Origin: a virus
DNA: 27,468 bases
Virus record (IMG/VR): IMGVR_UViG_3300049893_002131
Coordinates: 1-27,468 of that record
Direction: 5' to 3' (one strand)
Shown: positions 1-6,511 of the stretch, in pieces
Layout of the letters: every line of letters begins with the position of its first letter
Position numbering within the stretch: position 1 is the first letter of the stretch
Made by a program: the position numbers and the translations under genes
The notes under the pieces: model-generated
The model's input: only the letters and a program-made list of their open reading frames with translations
Told to the model about the DNA's origin: nothing
The model's database searches: none

Positions 1-317
1 ACCACCCCCACCCACAGCCACACCCTCATTCCTTATGTACGCGACCAACTACGCAACCCCCATCACGGTAGTTAAGAATGAAAATGAGAATCAGTCTCAA
101 AATCTGGTGGCACGAATTTTGCAAGCTCCGAACATGTCAAAAGATTAGGCACCCCCAACCACCCCCGCCAAGTGGGGTCGAAGGGGCGCGAGGGAGGGAA
201 TATCCGCCCACACTGGGGAGCCCTAAATTGGAGCAGCTTGGCCCCGACTTGGTATCAACCGCATCCTGAGTGCGCCAGTTTATAACCTGCCCCTTTCTGA
301 ACCAGCCAATTCAGATT

Positions 318-338
318 CTAACCTGGCCTACTGGTTAG
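318..338. other. Inverted repeat, 6-bp arms
   Basis: CTAACC at 318-323 and GGTTAG at 333-338 are exact complements around a 9-base loop. Function unknown; one of a cluster of dyads in the leader. Confidence 0.3.
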
Positions 339-405
339 CATAAACCTATTTGTTGAAACTTGCCCTTAAAGCAAAGAGCATAAAATGCTACAAACGACCA
401 AGATT

Positions 406-416
406 CCCAATTTGGG
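406..416. other. 11-bp palindrome
   Basis: CCCAA-T-TTGGG is a perfect odd palindrome. A competing pairing of TTGGG (412-416) with CCCAA (427-431) exists. Function unknown; possibly a protein-binding dyad. Confidence 0.25.
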
Positions 417-579
417 CAACTTCGCACCCAATCCTGACTTGACTTGCTCCCAGGAACTTGCTACAACTTAAATAGGCTCAGATAGCTTTCCCAACCGGAA
501 AGTGCGTACGGCCTACGGCAGGTGTTGACATGTGACGGGTAAAATACCTAAGCATTCAGCCTAGCATCCCCCCCTGGAA

Positions 580-607
580 AGCCCACTTGATTAATCAAGC
601 TTGGGCT
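580..607. other. Large dyad with a 14-bp perfect palindromic core
   Basis: CTTGATTAATCAAG at 586-599 is a perfect palindrome. It is flanked by AGCCCA (580-585) and TGGGCT (602-607), which also pair if two bases (600-601) bulge out. The total is about 13 base pairs. No T-run follows, so it is not an ordinary terminator. An operator, origin element or cruciform-type recognition site is more likely. Confidence 0.4.
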
Positions 608-649
608 GTTCCTATTTGAGAGTTGCAAATTTGGCCGCTGAGTGACCGA

Positions 650-678
650 TTGTGTAACTTTTAGCGCAACATTATACA
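650..678 (+). promoter_or_regulatory. Weak candidate sigma70-type promoter
   Basis: TTGTGT at 650-655 and TATACA at 673-678 are separated by exactly 17 bases. The -10 matches TATAAT at four positions and the -35 at three. A second TTGTGTAA occurs at 681. Placement in the non-coding leader supports it weakly. Confidence 0.3.
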
Positions 679-705
679 GCTTGTGTAAATTGTCGGTAAG
701 CTAAA

Positions 706-720
706 TGAGAACAATTCTCA
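706..720. other. Operator-like dyad
   Basis: TGAGAA (706-711) and TTCTCA (715-720) are exact complements with a 3-base spacer. The 15-bp size and symmetry resemble a binding site for a dimeric regulator. It lies downstream of the candidate promoter at 650-678. Confidence 0.35.
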
Positions 721-770
721 ATTGGCCCCAGAAGCAACTTGGCGGCCCACCTAGAGAATCCAGTTTTCAC

Positions 771-800
771 TTGACATGATTGCCCCATCGGCCCTAGCTT
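771..800 (+). promoter_or_regulatory. Candidate promoter with consensus -35
   Basis: TTGACA at 771-776 is a perfect -35 box. TAGCTT at 795-800, 18 bases on, is a poor -10. If used, transcription would start around 807, inside the 12-bp palindrome 801-812, so a protein bound there could block it. This is one of several TTGACA boxes concentrated in intergenic DNA of this window. Confidence 0.35.
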
Positions 801-802
801 AG

Positions 803-822
803 CTATATAGCTTAGTGACCGC
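803..822 (+). repeat. Operator-like inverted repeat, copy A
   Basis: ctatatagcttagtgaccgc matches the reverse complement of 919-938 at 18 of 20 positions. It contains most of the perfect palindrome AGCTATATAGCT (801-812). Because of that core, a 14-base string also recurs directly at 797-810 and 925-938. Two related sites about 100 bp apart are typical of a regulator-binding pair. Confidence 0.5.
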
Positions 823-856
823 AGCCGCTTGGCCCCCATCGCAAAGCCACTTAGAC

Positions 857-874
857 CTAGGTAGCTTTACCTAG
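857..874. other. 7-bp stem, 4-base loop
   Basis: CTAGGTA (857-863) and TACCTAG (868-874) are perfect complements around GCTT. A related CTAGGTAG string recurs in the intergenic region before the scaffold gene (near 6409). Function unknown. Confidence 0.35.
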
Positions 875-908
875 AGCATGTTAATACTTGCCGTTCAGCA
901 AGGCGTGC

Positions 909-958
909 GAGCCTTCCGGCGGTCGCTTAGCTATATAGGGGTAAGCGACTAAAGGCTT
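909..958 (+). promoter_or_regulatory. Long hairpin immediately upstream of the first gene
   Basis: An outer stem pairs AGCCTT (910-915) with AAGGCT (952-957). After a small internal loop, an inner stem pairs GTCGCTTA (922-929) with TAAGCGAC (942-949) exactly. The structure ends 46 bases before the ATG of the first gene and overlaps the TTGACA at 957. It could act as an operator in DNA or a leader structure in RNA. No T-run follows, so it is not a simple terminator. Confidence 0.45.
919..938 (-). repeat. Operator-like inverted repeat, copy B
   Basis: The reverse complement of this segment is ctatatagctaagcgaccgc and matches copy A (803-822) at 18 of 20 positions. Copy B lies in the 5' arm and loop of the 909-958 hairpin, close to the start of the downstream gene. 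That gene encodes a DNA-binding-like protein, so autoregulation is a reasonable but unproven idea. Confidence 0.5.
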
Positions 959-985
959 GACAACTCGTAGCACATTGGGTACGGT
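957..985 (+). promoter_or_regulatory. Possible promoter just before the first gene
   Basis: TTGACA (957-962) and TACGGT (980-985) are 17 bases apart. A start near 992 would fall on the ribosome-binding site at 991-996, which makes it doubtful as the sole promoter for this gene. Confidence 0.22.
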
Positions 986-1004
986 GGTAGAAGGAGTTTT
1001 GAAT

Positions 1005-1319
1005 ATGAAGCCTATCGACAGTCCAGCTAACCCCGTTCGCCACCGTTACATGGCCGACCGCCTGCTTGCGCTTCTTTTATATAAGCCAGTAGACAAGGAA
1101 GCCGGCATCGAACGCCTGCCCGATGGCAGCGTCCTACTTCGAATGGGCCCCCTCGCTAGACTCCTCAAACTCAATTCCTCCAAGCTTTACGACCAACTCC
1201 TCTTCCTCCATTCCATGGGCTACCTGGATACCTTTGATATCAAGTACGCCTGGGGTAAGGTTCGCGTCCGGCCCTCCAAGCCTTTATGCAGCTGGACCGA
1301 GTCTGGGGAATCCAAATGA
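1005..1319 (+). CDS. Small winged-helix-like DNA-binding protein (hypothetical)
   Basis: A 104-residue protein. I chose the ATG at 1005 because AAGGAG lies 8 bases upstream (991-996). An in-frame TTG at 957 would add 16 residues but has no comparable site. Residues about 40-90 read like a winged helix-turn-helix: a basic helix-rich stretch with LARLLKLNSSKLYDQLLFL, then MGYLDTF and an alternating basic strand ending KVRVRPSKP. This is pattern-level recognition, not a family match. Its TGA overlaps the ATG of the next gene (ATGA), suggesting coupled translation with the terminase block. The paired operator-like sites just upstream are candidate targets. It could equally be a packaging accessory protein. 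Confidence 0.6.
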   Translation: MKPIDSPANPVRHRYMADRLLALLLYKPVDKEAGIERLPDGSVLLRMGPLARLLKLNSSKLYDQLLFLHSMGYLDTFDIKYAWGKVRVRPSKPLCSWTESGESK

Positions 1320-1927
1320 CCAATCTTAGGAAAAGCGTCCTGCCCGCCATCTCCGCGCCCGGCGCTTCCAGCTCGGAGCCGGAGTCCCAGGACCAGAACC
1401 CGTCACCCGAGGCATCCTCCGCTATTCCTGTCCAGGCTTCTGGCGTGGGGATTGCCGAGGGTGGCGTATTCCGTCCCACAGAAGCACAATCAAGGGTAAG
1501 GGCCAAATTCTGGGCGAGAATCGCCGATAACCCCCTCCTGGACCCTAGGAGCGTCTCCCTGGCTCAAGCGCAACAGATGACCAATTCTGCCGCTCTCAGG
1601 GCATGGTGGGATAAGCCCGGCTTTCAGGACTGGTTCCTATCTGCTACCGTGGTAGACGAAAGACTGGATTACCTGCTGCACCTTGCCCTAGCTTCGGCAG
1701 AGGACATCCTACTGAACACCGACCCTAAGGCACAGTCCGCCCGGGTACAGATGGTCAAGATTGTGGCTGAGATGGCTGGCCGATTGAAGCAGGGTGCTCA
1801 GGACCCTAAAGCCGCCGCAGCCGAGAAAAAGAAAAAAGCAATTGAGGCAATGGGTCAGGAAGAATTAGTCAAGTTCCTTCAGGACCAGGGCCTTTCCGTA
1901 CAACAAGTAGTAACTTTAGAAAAGTGA
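1316..1927 (+). CDS. Putative terminase small subunit
   Basis: A 203-residue protein starting at the ATG that overlaps the previous stop, with GGGGA about 6 bases upstream. Residues 1-50 are a Ser/Pro/Ala-rich, probably disordered tail. The middle has RVRAKFWARIADNPLLDP followed by an HTH-like AQAQQMTNSAALRAWW and then DKPGFQDWF, an arrangement I associate with small terminase-like phage proteins that sit ahead of TerL. A helical segment (about 120-165) and a lysine-rich linker (AEKKKKAIEAM) follow. Small terminases recognise phage DNA and load the large subunit. Position two genes before TerL supports the call, but no diagnostic motif proves it. Confidence 0.55.
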   Translation: MTNLRKSVLPAISAPGASSSEPESQDQNPSPEASSAIPVQASGVGIAEGGVFRPTEAQSRVRAKFWARIADNPLLDPRSVSLAQAQQMTNSAALRAWWDKPGFQDWFLSATVVDERLDYLLHLALASAEDILLNTDPKAQSARVQMVKIVAEMAGRLKQGAQDPKAAAAEKKKKAIEAMGQEELVKFLQDQGLSVQQVVTLEK

Positions 1928-1934
1928 GACACCC

Positions 1935-2555
1935 ATGACTTCCGGTTTCATAATGAAATCCTTACTTCCTGCCCCTATCCTAATTGGGCCAAATTATCCT
2001 AACCAAGTTTGGACTTCCGCACCCTTTTCCCTTACTCAGCCAATAGGGACATCTAATCTCAACATCATTTGGGGATATTTGGATACAAATGCAACTAGTA
2101 ACATGCCTTTTATTACCACCGTAAGCCATTACACTTACAACTACAGGCGAGCCAATACAACCGTTGGTCTAGGTATATCAACATCCGGTGGAAATGCCGG
2201 AGAAGCCGCCACAATCAATCCGACCACCAATAGAATTGCCCTTGATTTTTCCGAAAATAGTCCAGTCATTTTCTACAATCCAGGAGGGGCGACTCTTCCT
2301 TCCGAACTTCAATTCAATAAGGTCTATTACACAATAAACTGTGTATCCGGTGTAACCCCATCGCTTCAATTGGCGGAAACTGTGGGTGGCAAACCTATCG
2401 ATTTCAGTAGTGCCGGTAGTGGGACAGCCTCCTTATTGGAACTATCCTCCGGTGGTATTTCGTTAATTACCGGACTTGCTCCAACAATGTCCGTAGAATT
2501 GGCTCCGCCGGTTGATATGCAATTGGTGGATGTTGTACTGGTAGCCCCCACCTAA
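1935..2555 (+). CDS. Beta-rich virion-like protein between the terminase genes (hypothetical)
   Basis: A 206-residue protein with weak ribosome-binding sequence. Its TAA overlaps the ATG of TerL by one base (TAATG), so the two are probably coupled. The composition is Thr/Ser/Gly/Asn-rich with alternating hydrophobic residues, typical of phage beta-sandwich proteins. Residues about 100-167 contain a module with LPSELQFNKVYYT, then LQLAETVGGKPIDFSSAG. The same pattern (LP-x-L-x-x-N-x-x-YYV ... F-x-LS-T-x-x-G-x-x-IDFSS-x-G) recurs in the giant tail protein near its residues 847-924, and in looser form at 113-190. That module is one I know as common in phage structural proteins. A head or neck decoration role is possible; the position between TerS and TerL is unusual. 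Confidence 0.6.
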   Translation: MTSGFIMKSLLPAPILIGPNYPNQVWTSAPFSLTQPIGTSNLNIIWGYLDTNATSNMPFITTVSHYTYNYRRANTTVGLGISTSGGNAGEAATINPTTNRIALDFSENSPVIFYNPGGATLPSELQFNKVYYTINCVSGVTPSLQLAETVGGKPIDFSSAGSGTASLLELSSGGISLITGLAPTMSVELAPPVDMQLVDVVLVAPT

Positions 2556-3976
2556 TGCAACCCGGAAGTCCAGACCTAATCCTTGCAGCCGCCCAGCGTC
2601 TTAAAGAGCTGGAGCGGCAGGTCTGCTTTGACGGTACAGTTCCAGGCTCCCGACCCAACGCCTTTCAGGACCAGATTATTCAGGACTGGGGCAAAATTCC
2701 AACCCAGGCTGTGACCGCAGGTAACCAGTCCGGTAAATCCGCCCTGGGTGCCCGGCTAGCCGCCTGGTTCCTGGCAGAGAATAAGCCCGGTTGGGTTCGC
2801 CCAGCTAAATGGGGCAAGACTCCCCTGATGGGCCTAATTGTGGGCAGGACCATGAAGCAGGTGGAGGAGGAGCTTCTCAAAAAGCTGACCAGCTTCTTCG
2901 ACCCCGATGAGTTACACATCCCAAAAGTGGGCATGGTGCCGCAGAAGGTCGTCCACAAAAAGACCGGCAATACCCTCCTACTGGCCTCTCACCACAATGA
3001 AAACGAAGCCCGGGAGAAACTGCAGGCGTTCGTCCTAAACTTCATCTGGCTGGACGAGATGCCCAAGTCGATTCACCTTTTTGAAGAATTGGAACGCAGG
3101 GTACAATCCAAGGACGGCTGGTTCATCAGCACGTTCACCCCTAAAGTGCGGAACCCAGAAATACGTAAGCTGGTAGATTCTTACTCCTTTCCATATTCCC
3201 GCAAGTATAAGATGTCCATGTTTGCCAATCCCACTTTGTCAGAGGAGCGCAAGCAGAAAATCCTCCGAGAACTGGAGGGATATCCGGACTCCTACCGCCA
3301 GTGTATTCTGGAAGGTGAGTGGATGGATGATGACCTGGCCGTCTATTCCGTTCCGGACCATGCAGTTCGTGAGCCTCAAAACTATTCGAGTGCATGGCGG
3401 CATGTGGAAGGCGCAGACCCTGCCCTCCAATCGAAACACGGCCAAGTGGTATTTGCTGAGGAGCCAGGTACAGGTAACTGGTATGTGGTAAGGGCGGATT
3501 ATGTCTCAGGAATCTTTGTTCCAGAGGACCTGGTAAAAGCGGTCACCGACCGGATAAGGCATTTGAACGTAGTACGACGCGTTTGTGATGCCGCCTCTAC
3601 TTGGTATGTGGGCCAGGCGGGCAAAATGGGCTTCACCTATGTAGCCCCATATGACAAGAATAACCGGCGCGAAGAAATGATGAAATCCTTTCAGTCCAGT
3701 TTGGGGAATCGGGTCTTTATTGCGCCCTGGTGCCAGGACCTTCTAAACGAACTGGGAAGTATGGCCTGGAGCGAAACCCGGGCGGATAAGGTTGTAAACT
3801 CCCGTTCATACCATCTACACGATGCCCTTATATACGCCCACGATTGCCTTCCTAAACCAGAACAGGTACAATTGGTGCCGGAACTTCACGTCCGCCTTAG
3901 AATGCAAATTGAAAAAGACAGGAAACGTGAAACTTTAAAAAATGGAAAAGTAGGTATAAAGAGGCGTCGATGGTAA
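2555..3976 (+). CDS. terL: Terminase large subunit
   Basis: A 473-residue protein, normal length for TerL. It is the ATP-driven motor and nuclease that cuts concatemeric DNA and pumps it through the portal. The Walker A motif is GNQSGKS at residues 56-62, preceded by AVTA. The Walker B motif is FIWLDE at 163-168, with the acidic pair D167/E168. The C-terminal RNase H-like nuclease has acidic residues in GADPA (D288), VCDAAS (D345) and YHLHDAL (D423), the spacing expected for the metal site. It starts on the last base of the preceding stop and overlaps the following small gene by 7 bases. The call is secure; which packaging type it uses (headful, cos or direct repeats) cannot be read here. Confidence 0.97.
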   Translation: MQPGSPDLILAAAQRLKELERQVCFDGTVPGSRPNAFQDQIIQDWGKIPTQAVTAGNQSGKSALGARLAAWFLAENKPGWVRPAKWGKTPLMGLIVGRTMKQVEEELLKKLTSFFDPDELHIPKVGMVPQKVVHKKTGNTLLLASHHNENEAREKLQAFVLNFIWLDEMPKSIHLFEELERRVQSKDGWFISTFTPKVRNPEIRKLVDSYSFPYSRKYKMSMFANPTLSEERKQKILRELEGYPDSYRQCILEGEWMDDDLAVYSVPDHAVREPQNYSSAWRHVEGADPALQSKHGQVVFAEEPGTGNWYVVRADYVSGIFVPEDLVKAVTDRIRHLNVVRRVCDAASTWYVGQAGKMGFTYVAPYDKNNRREEMMKSFQSSLGNRVFIAPWCQDLLNELGSMAWSETRADKVVNSRSYHLHDALIYAHDCLPKPEQVQLVPELHVRLRMQIEKDRKRETLKNGKVGIKRRRW

Positions 3977-4122
3977 ATCTAATTCTACTAGGAATAGCAC
4001 CTTTATACATTGTCGGATTTTTAGCTCTTTTAGGTGTAATGAATCAGCGAAAACGCCTTCGCCAAGAAGTTCGTCAATATGCCAACCTACGTCGAGTTGC
4101 CAACGGGAGAAAGTACAAATGA
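3970..4122 (+). CDS. Small single-membrane-span protein overlapping TerL
   Basis: A 50-residue open frame whose ATG lies inside the TerL 3' end and whose TGA overlaps the next ATG (ATGA). Residues 2-23 are a continuous hydrophobic segment (NLILLGIAPLYIVGFLALLG) that should span a membrane once. The remainder is strongly basic, beginning MNQRKRLRQEVRQY and ending NGRKYK. Stop-to-start overlaps on both sides in three different frames argue strongly that it is translated. It might be a small holin- or antiholin-like protein or a membrane anchor for packaging. I do not recognise a family. No lysis gene adjoins it, so the role is open. Confidence 0.7.
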   Translation: MVNLILLGIAPLYIVGFLALLGVMNQRKRLRQEVRQYANLRRVANGRKYK

Positions 4123-4343
4123 GCAAGCTTGTTAGTAAACTTAGGGAATCTAAGCCCCCAAAAAAGTCCCCAGCTTCAGGCCACATTGACCTTGAAAAAC
4201 GCATCGAATATGCGATAAACTGTATTGAGGCTGATATGCCCTCGAAGCAGAAAGCTGCCGACTTCCTTCATAAAGCTAGACAGCATCTCGATAATCCTGA
4301 GCTTCTTTCCAAATTAGATAAGGTACTTAGCGATGGCACATAA
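4119..4343 (+). CDS. Small hypothetical protein ahead of portal
   Basis: A 74-residue, mostly helical, charged protein. The basic start MSKLVSKLRESKPPKKSP is followed by predicted helices (LEKRIEYAINCIEADM and KAADFLHKARQHL). It overlaps the stop of the TM protein by four bases and the portal start by 11 bases, so it belongs to the same translated unit. The N-terminus resembles that of the 74-residue protein at 22474 (MKKLVTKLRKGP), although the rest does not align. No function is assigned. Confidence 0.75.
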   Translation: MSKLVSKLRESKPPKKSPASGHIDLEKRIEYAINCIEADMPSKQKAADFLHKARQHLDNPELLSKLDKVLSDGT

Positions 4344-6387
4344 ACTGAATGTATGGGCAACTCCCGACCAGGCTAAACTGGAACTGAAGAGAAGACTGAC
4401 AAACGCTACCCAGGCCCGTATAGATATCGAAAGGGGTTGGAGGGAAGCTGAGAGGATTGTATTCACAATTCAGAACGTGGATGAGACTGGCGCTGAAAAA
4501 GTCGCTTTAGGGGACGGCACTGGTGTAGATGATGCATTCACCAGCCAGCCTCGCGTAGCCGTAAACACTACCTTCAAGAACTACAGGTTCCTGCACTCCC
4601 AGATGTCAGCGAACCCACCCTCGGTGGTCTGCCGCCCAACCAGCGGGGATTTGCACGATGTAAGAGCAGCTGATGCGTCTGACCGGCTTATCCGCCACGC
4701 TATTCGCAAGCATAAGCTTCAGGAGGTACAGGACCGCTGCACAGGCCACGCCCTCCTCTATGGTACCGGCTTTATTAAAACTATCTGGAATCCGGACCTG
4801 GGCGATATCCTTGAGTTCAATCCCGAGACTGGCGAAATTCTGACGGAAGGCGAAATCGACTTCTCCGTTCCTCTTCCATGGAATATCTTCATCGACCCGG
4901 ATGCTGAGACCTGGGAAAAGGCCCGGTTTGTATTCGAAAGAATCTACATGGCTTATGATGAAGCCTGCCTCATGTTCCCAGGAAAAGAGGAAATTCTGGA
5001 CCGGCTTAGGAAAAAGACCCAGTCTGCAACCCAGCCAAGCCAGCCGCTGGAAACTGAGCCCCAACCTACCTTCCTAAAGCAGCATCACTACGATGTTCTT
5101 GAAATCTATCAGTACTGGGAAACAGGCTTACCAATCAACGGGATGCAGGGCAGATTCGCCTACTGCACTAGCGAGGGCGAGCTTCTCTGCGACGTAACAA
5201 CCTCCCCGTTCCGATTCCCTAATGTGAAAAAGAACTCGAAGCTGGGCGATAACATGGAGACTGGCTTTGAAGTTGCCCGCCTCCCTTACTGCCTAATGAC
5301 CGACATCGATAACCCCACAAGCATTTGGGGCCGCAGCACCGTAGTCTACCAGTCTCCTCTGCAGGACATTCATAATGCGCTCATGAACACCATGATTGAG
5401 AATGCAAGAGCGCACGGTGTAGCCCGCCTTCTGATGCACGAGGACACCGCGATTGCGGATGACTCCATCACCAACTCCCCATACGATATTGTACGTTGGA
5501 CCGGCTCCCGTCCCCCAGAGTACCAGCCTCCAATGGCCCTTCCTGCCGTTATCAACGACCTGGTCCAGCTGATGGCCCGGGGCATCGACGATATGGCTGG
5601 TGTGAACGAATCAATGTTCGGCCAGCAGTCCCGGGAACAAAGTGGGTTCTCCATGCAGTACGCCACTAACCAGGGCAACATGATTCGCCGTCGCCTTTTC
5701 AACAAATACACCCTCCTTGTGGAGAGTCTCTTCAAGAACTATCTGGACCTAATCCGGAAGCACTGGGATGTAGAGCACACCATCTTTGTTCTAGGAAAAG
5801 AGAAAGCATTTGAGGCACTTGACATTAAAGGCGCGGATATCCAATCAGGCTTTGACCTGGTTGTAGAATACGGGGCCTCCCTATCCCTGGACCCGGTCTC
5901 CCGTCGCCAGGAACTTATCACCATGATGCCTCTATTCGAGAAAGCAGGTGTAGACCCTAGGGACTTACTCCGTTTAGTGAAACTATCCGAACTGGAAGGC
6001 GCGTATGACATGGTTCAGATGGCTGCAGATAGGCAGCAGGAAATCTTTGATGAAATTCAGGCAACCGGCACTCAGGTTTCGCCGAGAGAGATGCAGGACC
6101 ATGAGAATATGCTCAAGTACGCATATGGGTTTCTGATGGGAGCAGCCTTTCGCGATTTACCTCAGGAAACTCAACAGCTTATCGAACAGCATATCAAGTT
6201 GAGGGAACAGCTCCTAGCTCAGAAGGCCGGCGCTCCAGGAGCACCCGCGGGCGGAGTTCCCGGAATGCCTCCCATGACAAGCCAACTCCCCGTTTCCGCT
6301 GGCCAAACTGGCAAACAGGCGGACACCACCCAGCTTGCAATGCAACCGGGCAATCCGCCCCTAGCTAAACAAGTGGGACAAAAGTGA
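4333..6387 (+). CDS. Portal protein (P22-like size)
   Basis: A 684-residue protein forming the dodecameric DNA gateway at one capsid vertex; it binds the terminase during packaging and the tail connector afterwards. Features include an N-terminal helical part with QARIDIERGWREAERIVF, a region RVAVNTTFKNYRFLHSQMSA followed by NPPSVVCRP, and GHALLYGTGFIKTIWNPDLG, typical of large podoviral portals that begin with membrane- and clip-proximal helices. The central part carries PLPWNIFIDPDA. The last 55 residues or so are a Gly/Ala/Pro/Gln-rich flexible tail. AAGGTA lies about 8 bases before the ATG. Following TerL and preceding a scaffold and capsid gene makes the assignment firm. No tail-tape gene accompanies it. 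Confidence 0.93.
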   Translation: MAHKLNVWATPDQAKLELKRRLTNATQARIDIERGWREAERIVFTIQNVDETGAEKVALGDGTGVDDAFTSQPRVAVNTTFKNYRFLHSQMSANPPSVVCRPTSGDLHDVRAADASDRLIRHAIRKHKLQEVQDRCTGHALLYGTGFIKTIWNPDLGDILEFNPETGEILTEGEIDFSVPLPWNIFIDPDAETWEKARFVFERIYMAYDEACLMFPGKEEILDRLRKKTQSATQPSQPLETEPQPTFLKQHHYDVLEIYQYWETGLPINGMQGRFAYCTSEGELLCDVTTSPFRFPNVKKNSKLGDNMETGFEVARLPYCLMTDIDNPTSIWGRSTVVYQSPLQDIHNALMNTMIENARAHGVARLLMHEDTAIADDSITNSPYDIVRWTGSRPPEYQPPMALPAVINDLVQLMARGIDDMAGVNESMFGQQSREQSGFSMQYATNQGNMIRRRLFNKYTLLVESLFKNYLDLIRKHWDVEHTIFVLGKEKAFEALDIKGADIQSGFDLVVEYGASLSLDPVSRRQELITMMPLFEKAGVDPRDLLRLVKLSELEGAYDMVQMAADRQQEIFDEIQATGTQVSPREMQDHENMLKYAYGFLMGAAFRDLPQETQQLIEQHIKLREQLLAQKAGAPGAPAGGVPGMPPMTSQLPVSAGQTGKQADTTQLAMQPGNPPLAKQVGQK

Positions 6388-6395
6388 CAAATAGA

Positions 6396-6424
6396 TTGAC
6401 ACCTGCTACTAGGTAGGTTACTGT
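6396..6424 (+). promoter_or_regulatory. Candidate promoter for the scaffold-capsid genes
   Basis: TTGACA (6396-6401) and TACTGT (6419-6424) are 17 bases apart in the 124-base gap before the scaffold gene. The -10 box is poor but resembles TACGGT of the 957 candidate. A separate promoter here would suit the high demand for capsid components. Confidence 0.4.
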
Positions 6425-6433
6425 CAATAAAAG

Positions 6434-6457
6434 GCTTATCCCCATTCCGGGGACAGC
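6434..6457 (+). other. Leader hairpin before the scaffold gene
   Basis: TCCCC (6439-6443) pairs with GGGGA (6449-6453) around ATTCC. GCT (6434-6436) can pair with AGC (6455-6457) as an outer extension. No T-run follows, so a 5' leader structure in the transcript from the 6396 promoter is the likelier reading. Confidence 0.3.
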
Positions 6458-6511
6458 ATTTAAATCGGTTGTTCATCCTTCTCACAAAAGGCCAGCAACT
6501 AGGAGATAGAA

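Larger units (their letters stand above)
1..1004. other. Long non-coding leader upstream of the structural operon
   Basis: About 1 kb without a convincing gene. An open frame at 78-269 has no Shine-Dalgarno sequence and a low-complexity proline-rich product, so I do not call it. The stretch is instead rich in dyad symmetry: 318-338, 406-416, 580-607, 706-720, 801-812, 857-874 and 909-958. It also carries TTGACA boxes at 525, 771 and 957. The first 200 bases are unusually C- and then G-rich. I see no tRNA, no CRISPR repeat and no clear Rho-independent terminator. By position it could hold the promoters and operators of the late operon, a replication or packaging site, or the end of an early region; the sequence alone does not decide. 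Confidence 0.6.

Noticed and set aside
78-269. 63-residue frame in the leader
   Set aside because: No ribosome-binding site, Pro- and Arg-rich low-complexity product, and no neighbouring operon structure.
790-850. Possible tRNA-like fold around the AGCTATATAGCT palindrome
   Set aside because: No T-loop sequence (GGTTCGA type), no cloverleaf arm lengths; the dyad is better explained as a binding site.
957-1004. TTG start for the first gene
   Set aside because: The ATG at 1005 has AAGGAG at perfect spacing; the TTG belongs to a TTGACA box and a hairpin arm.
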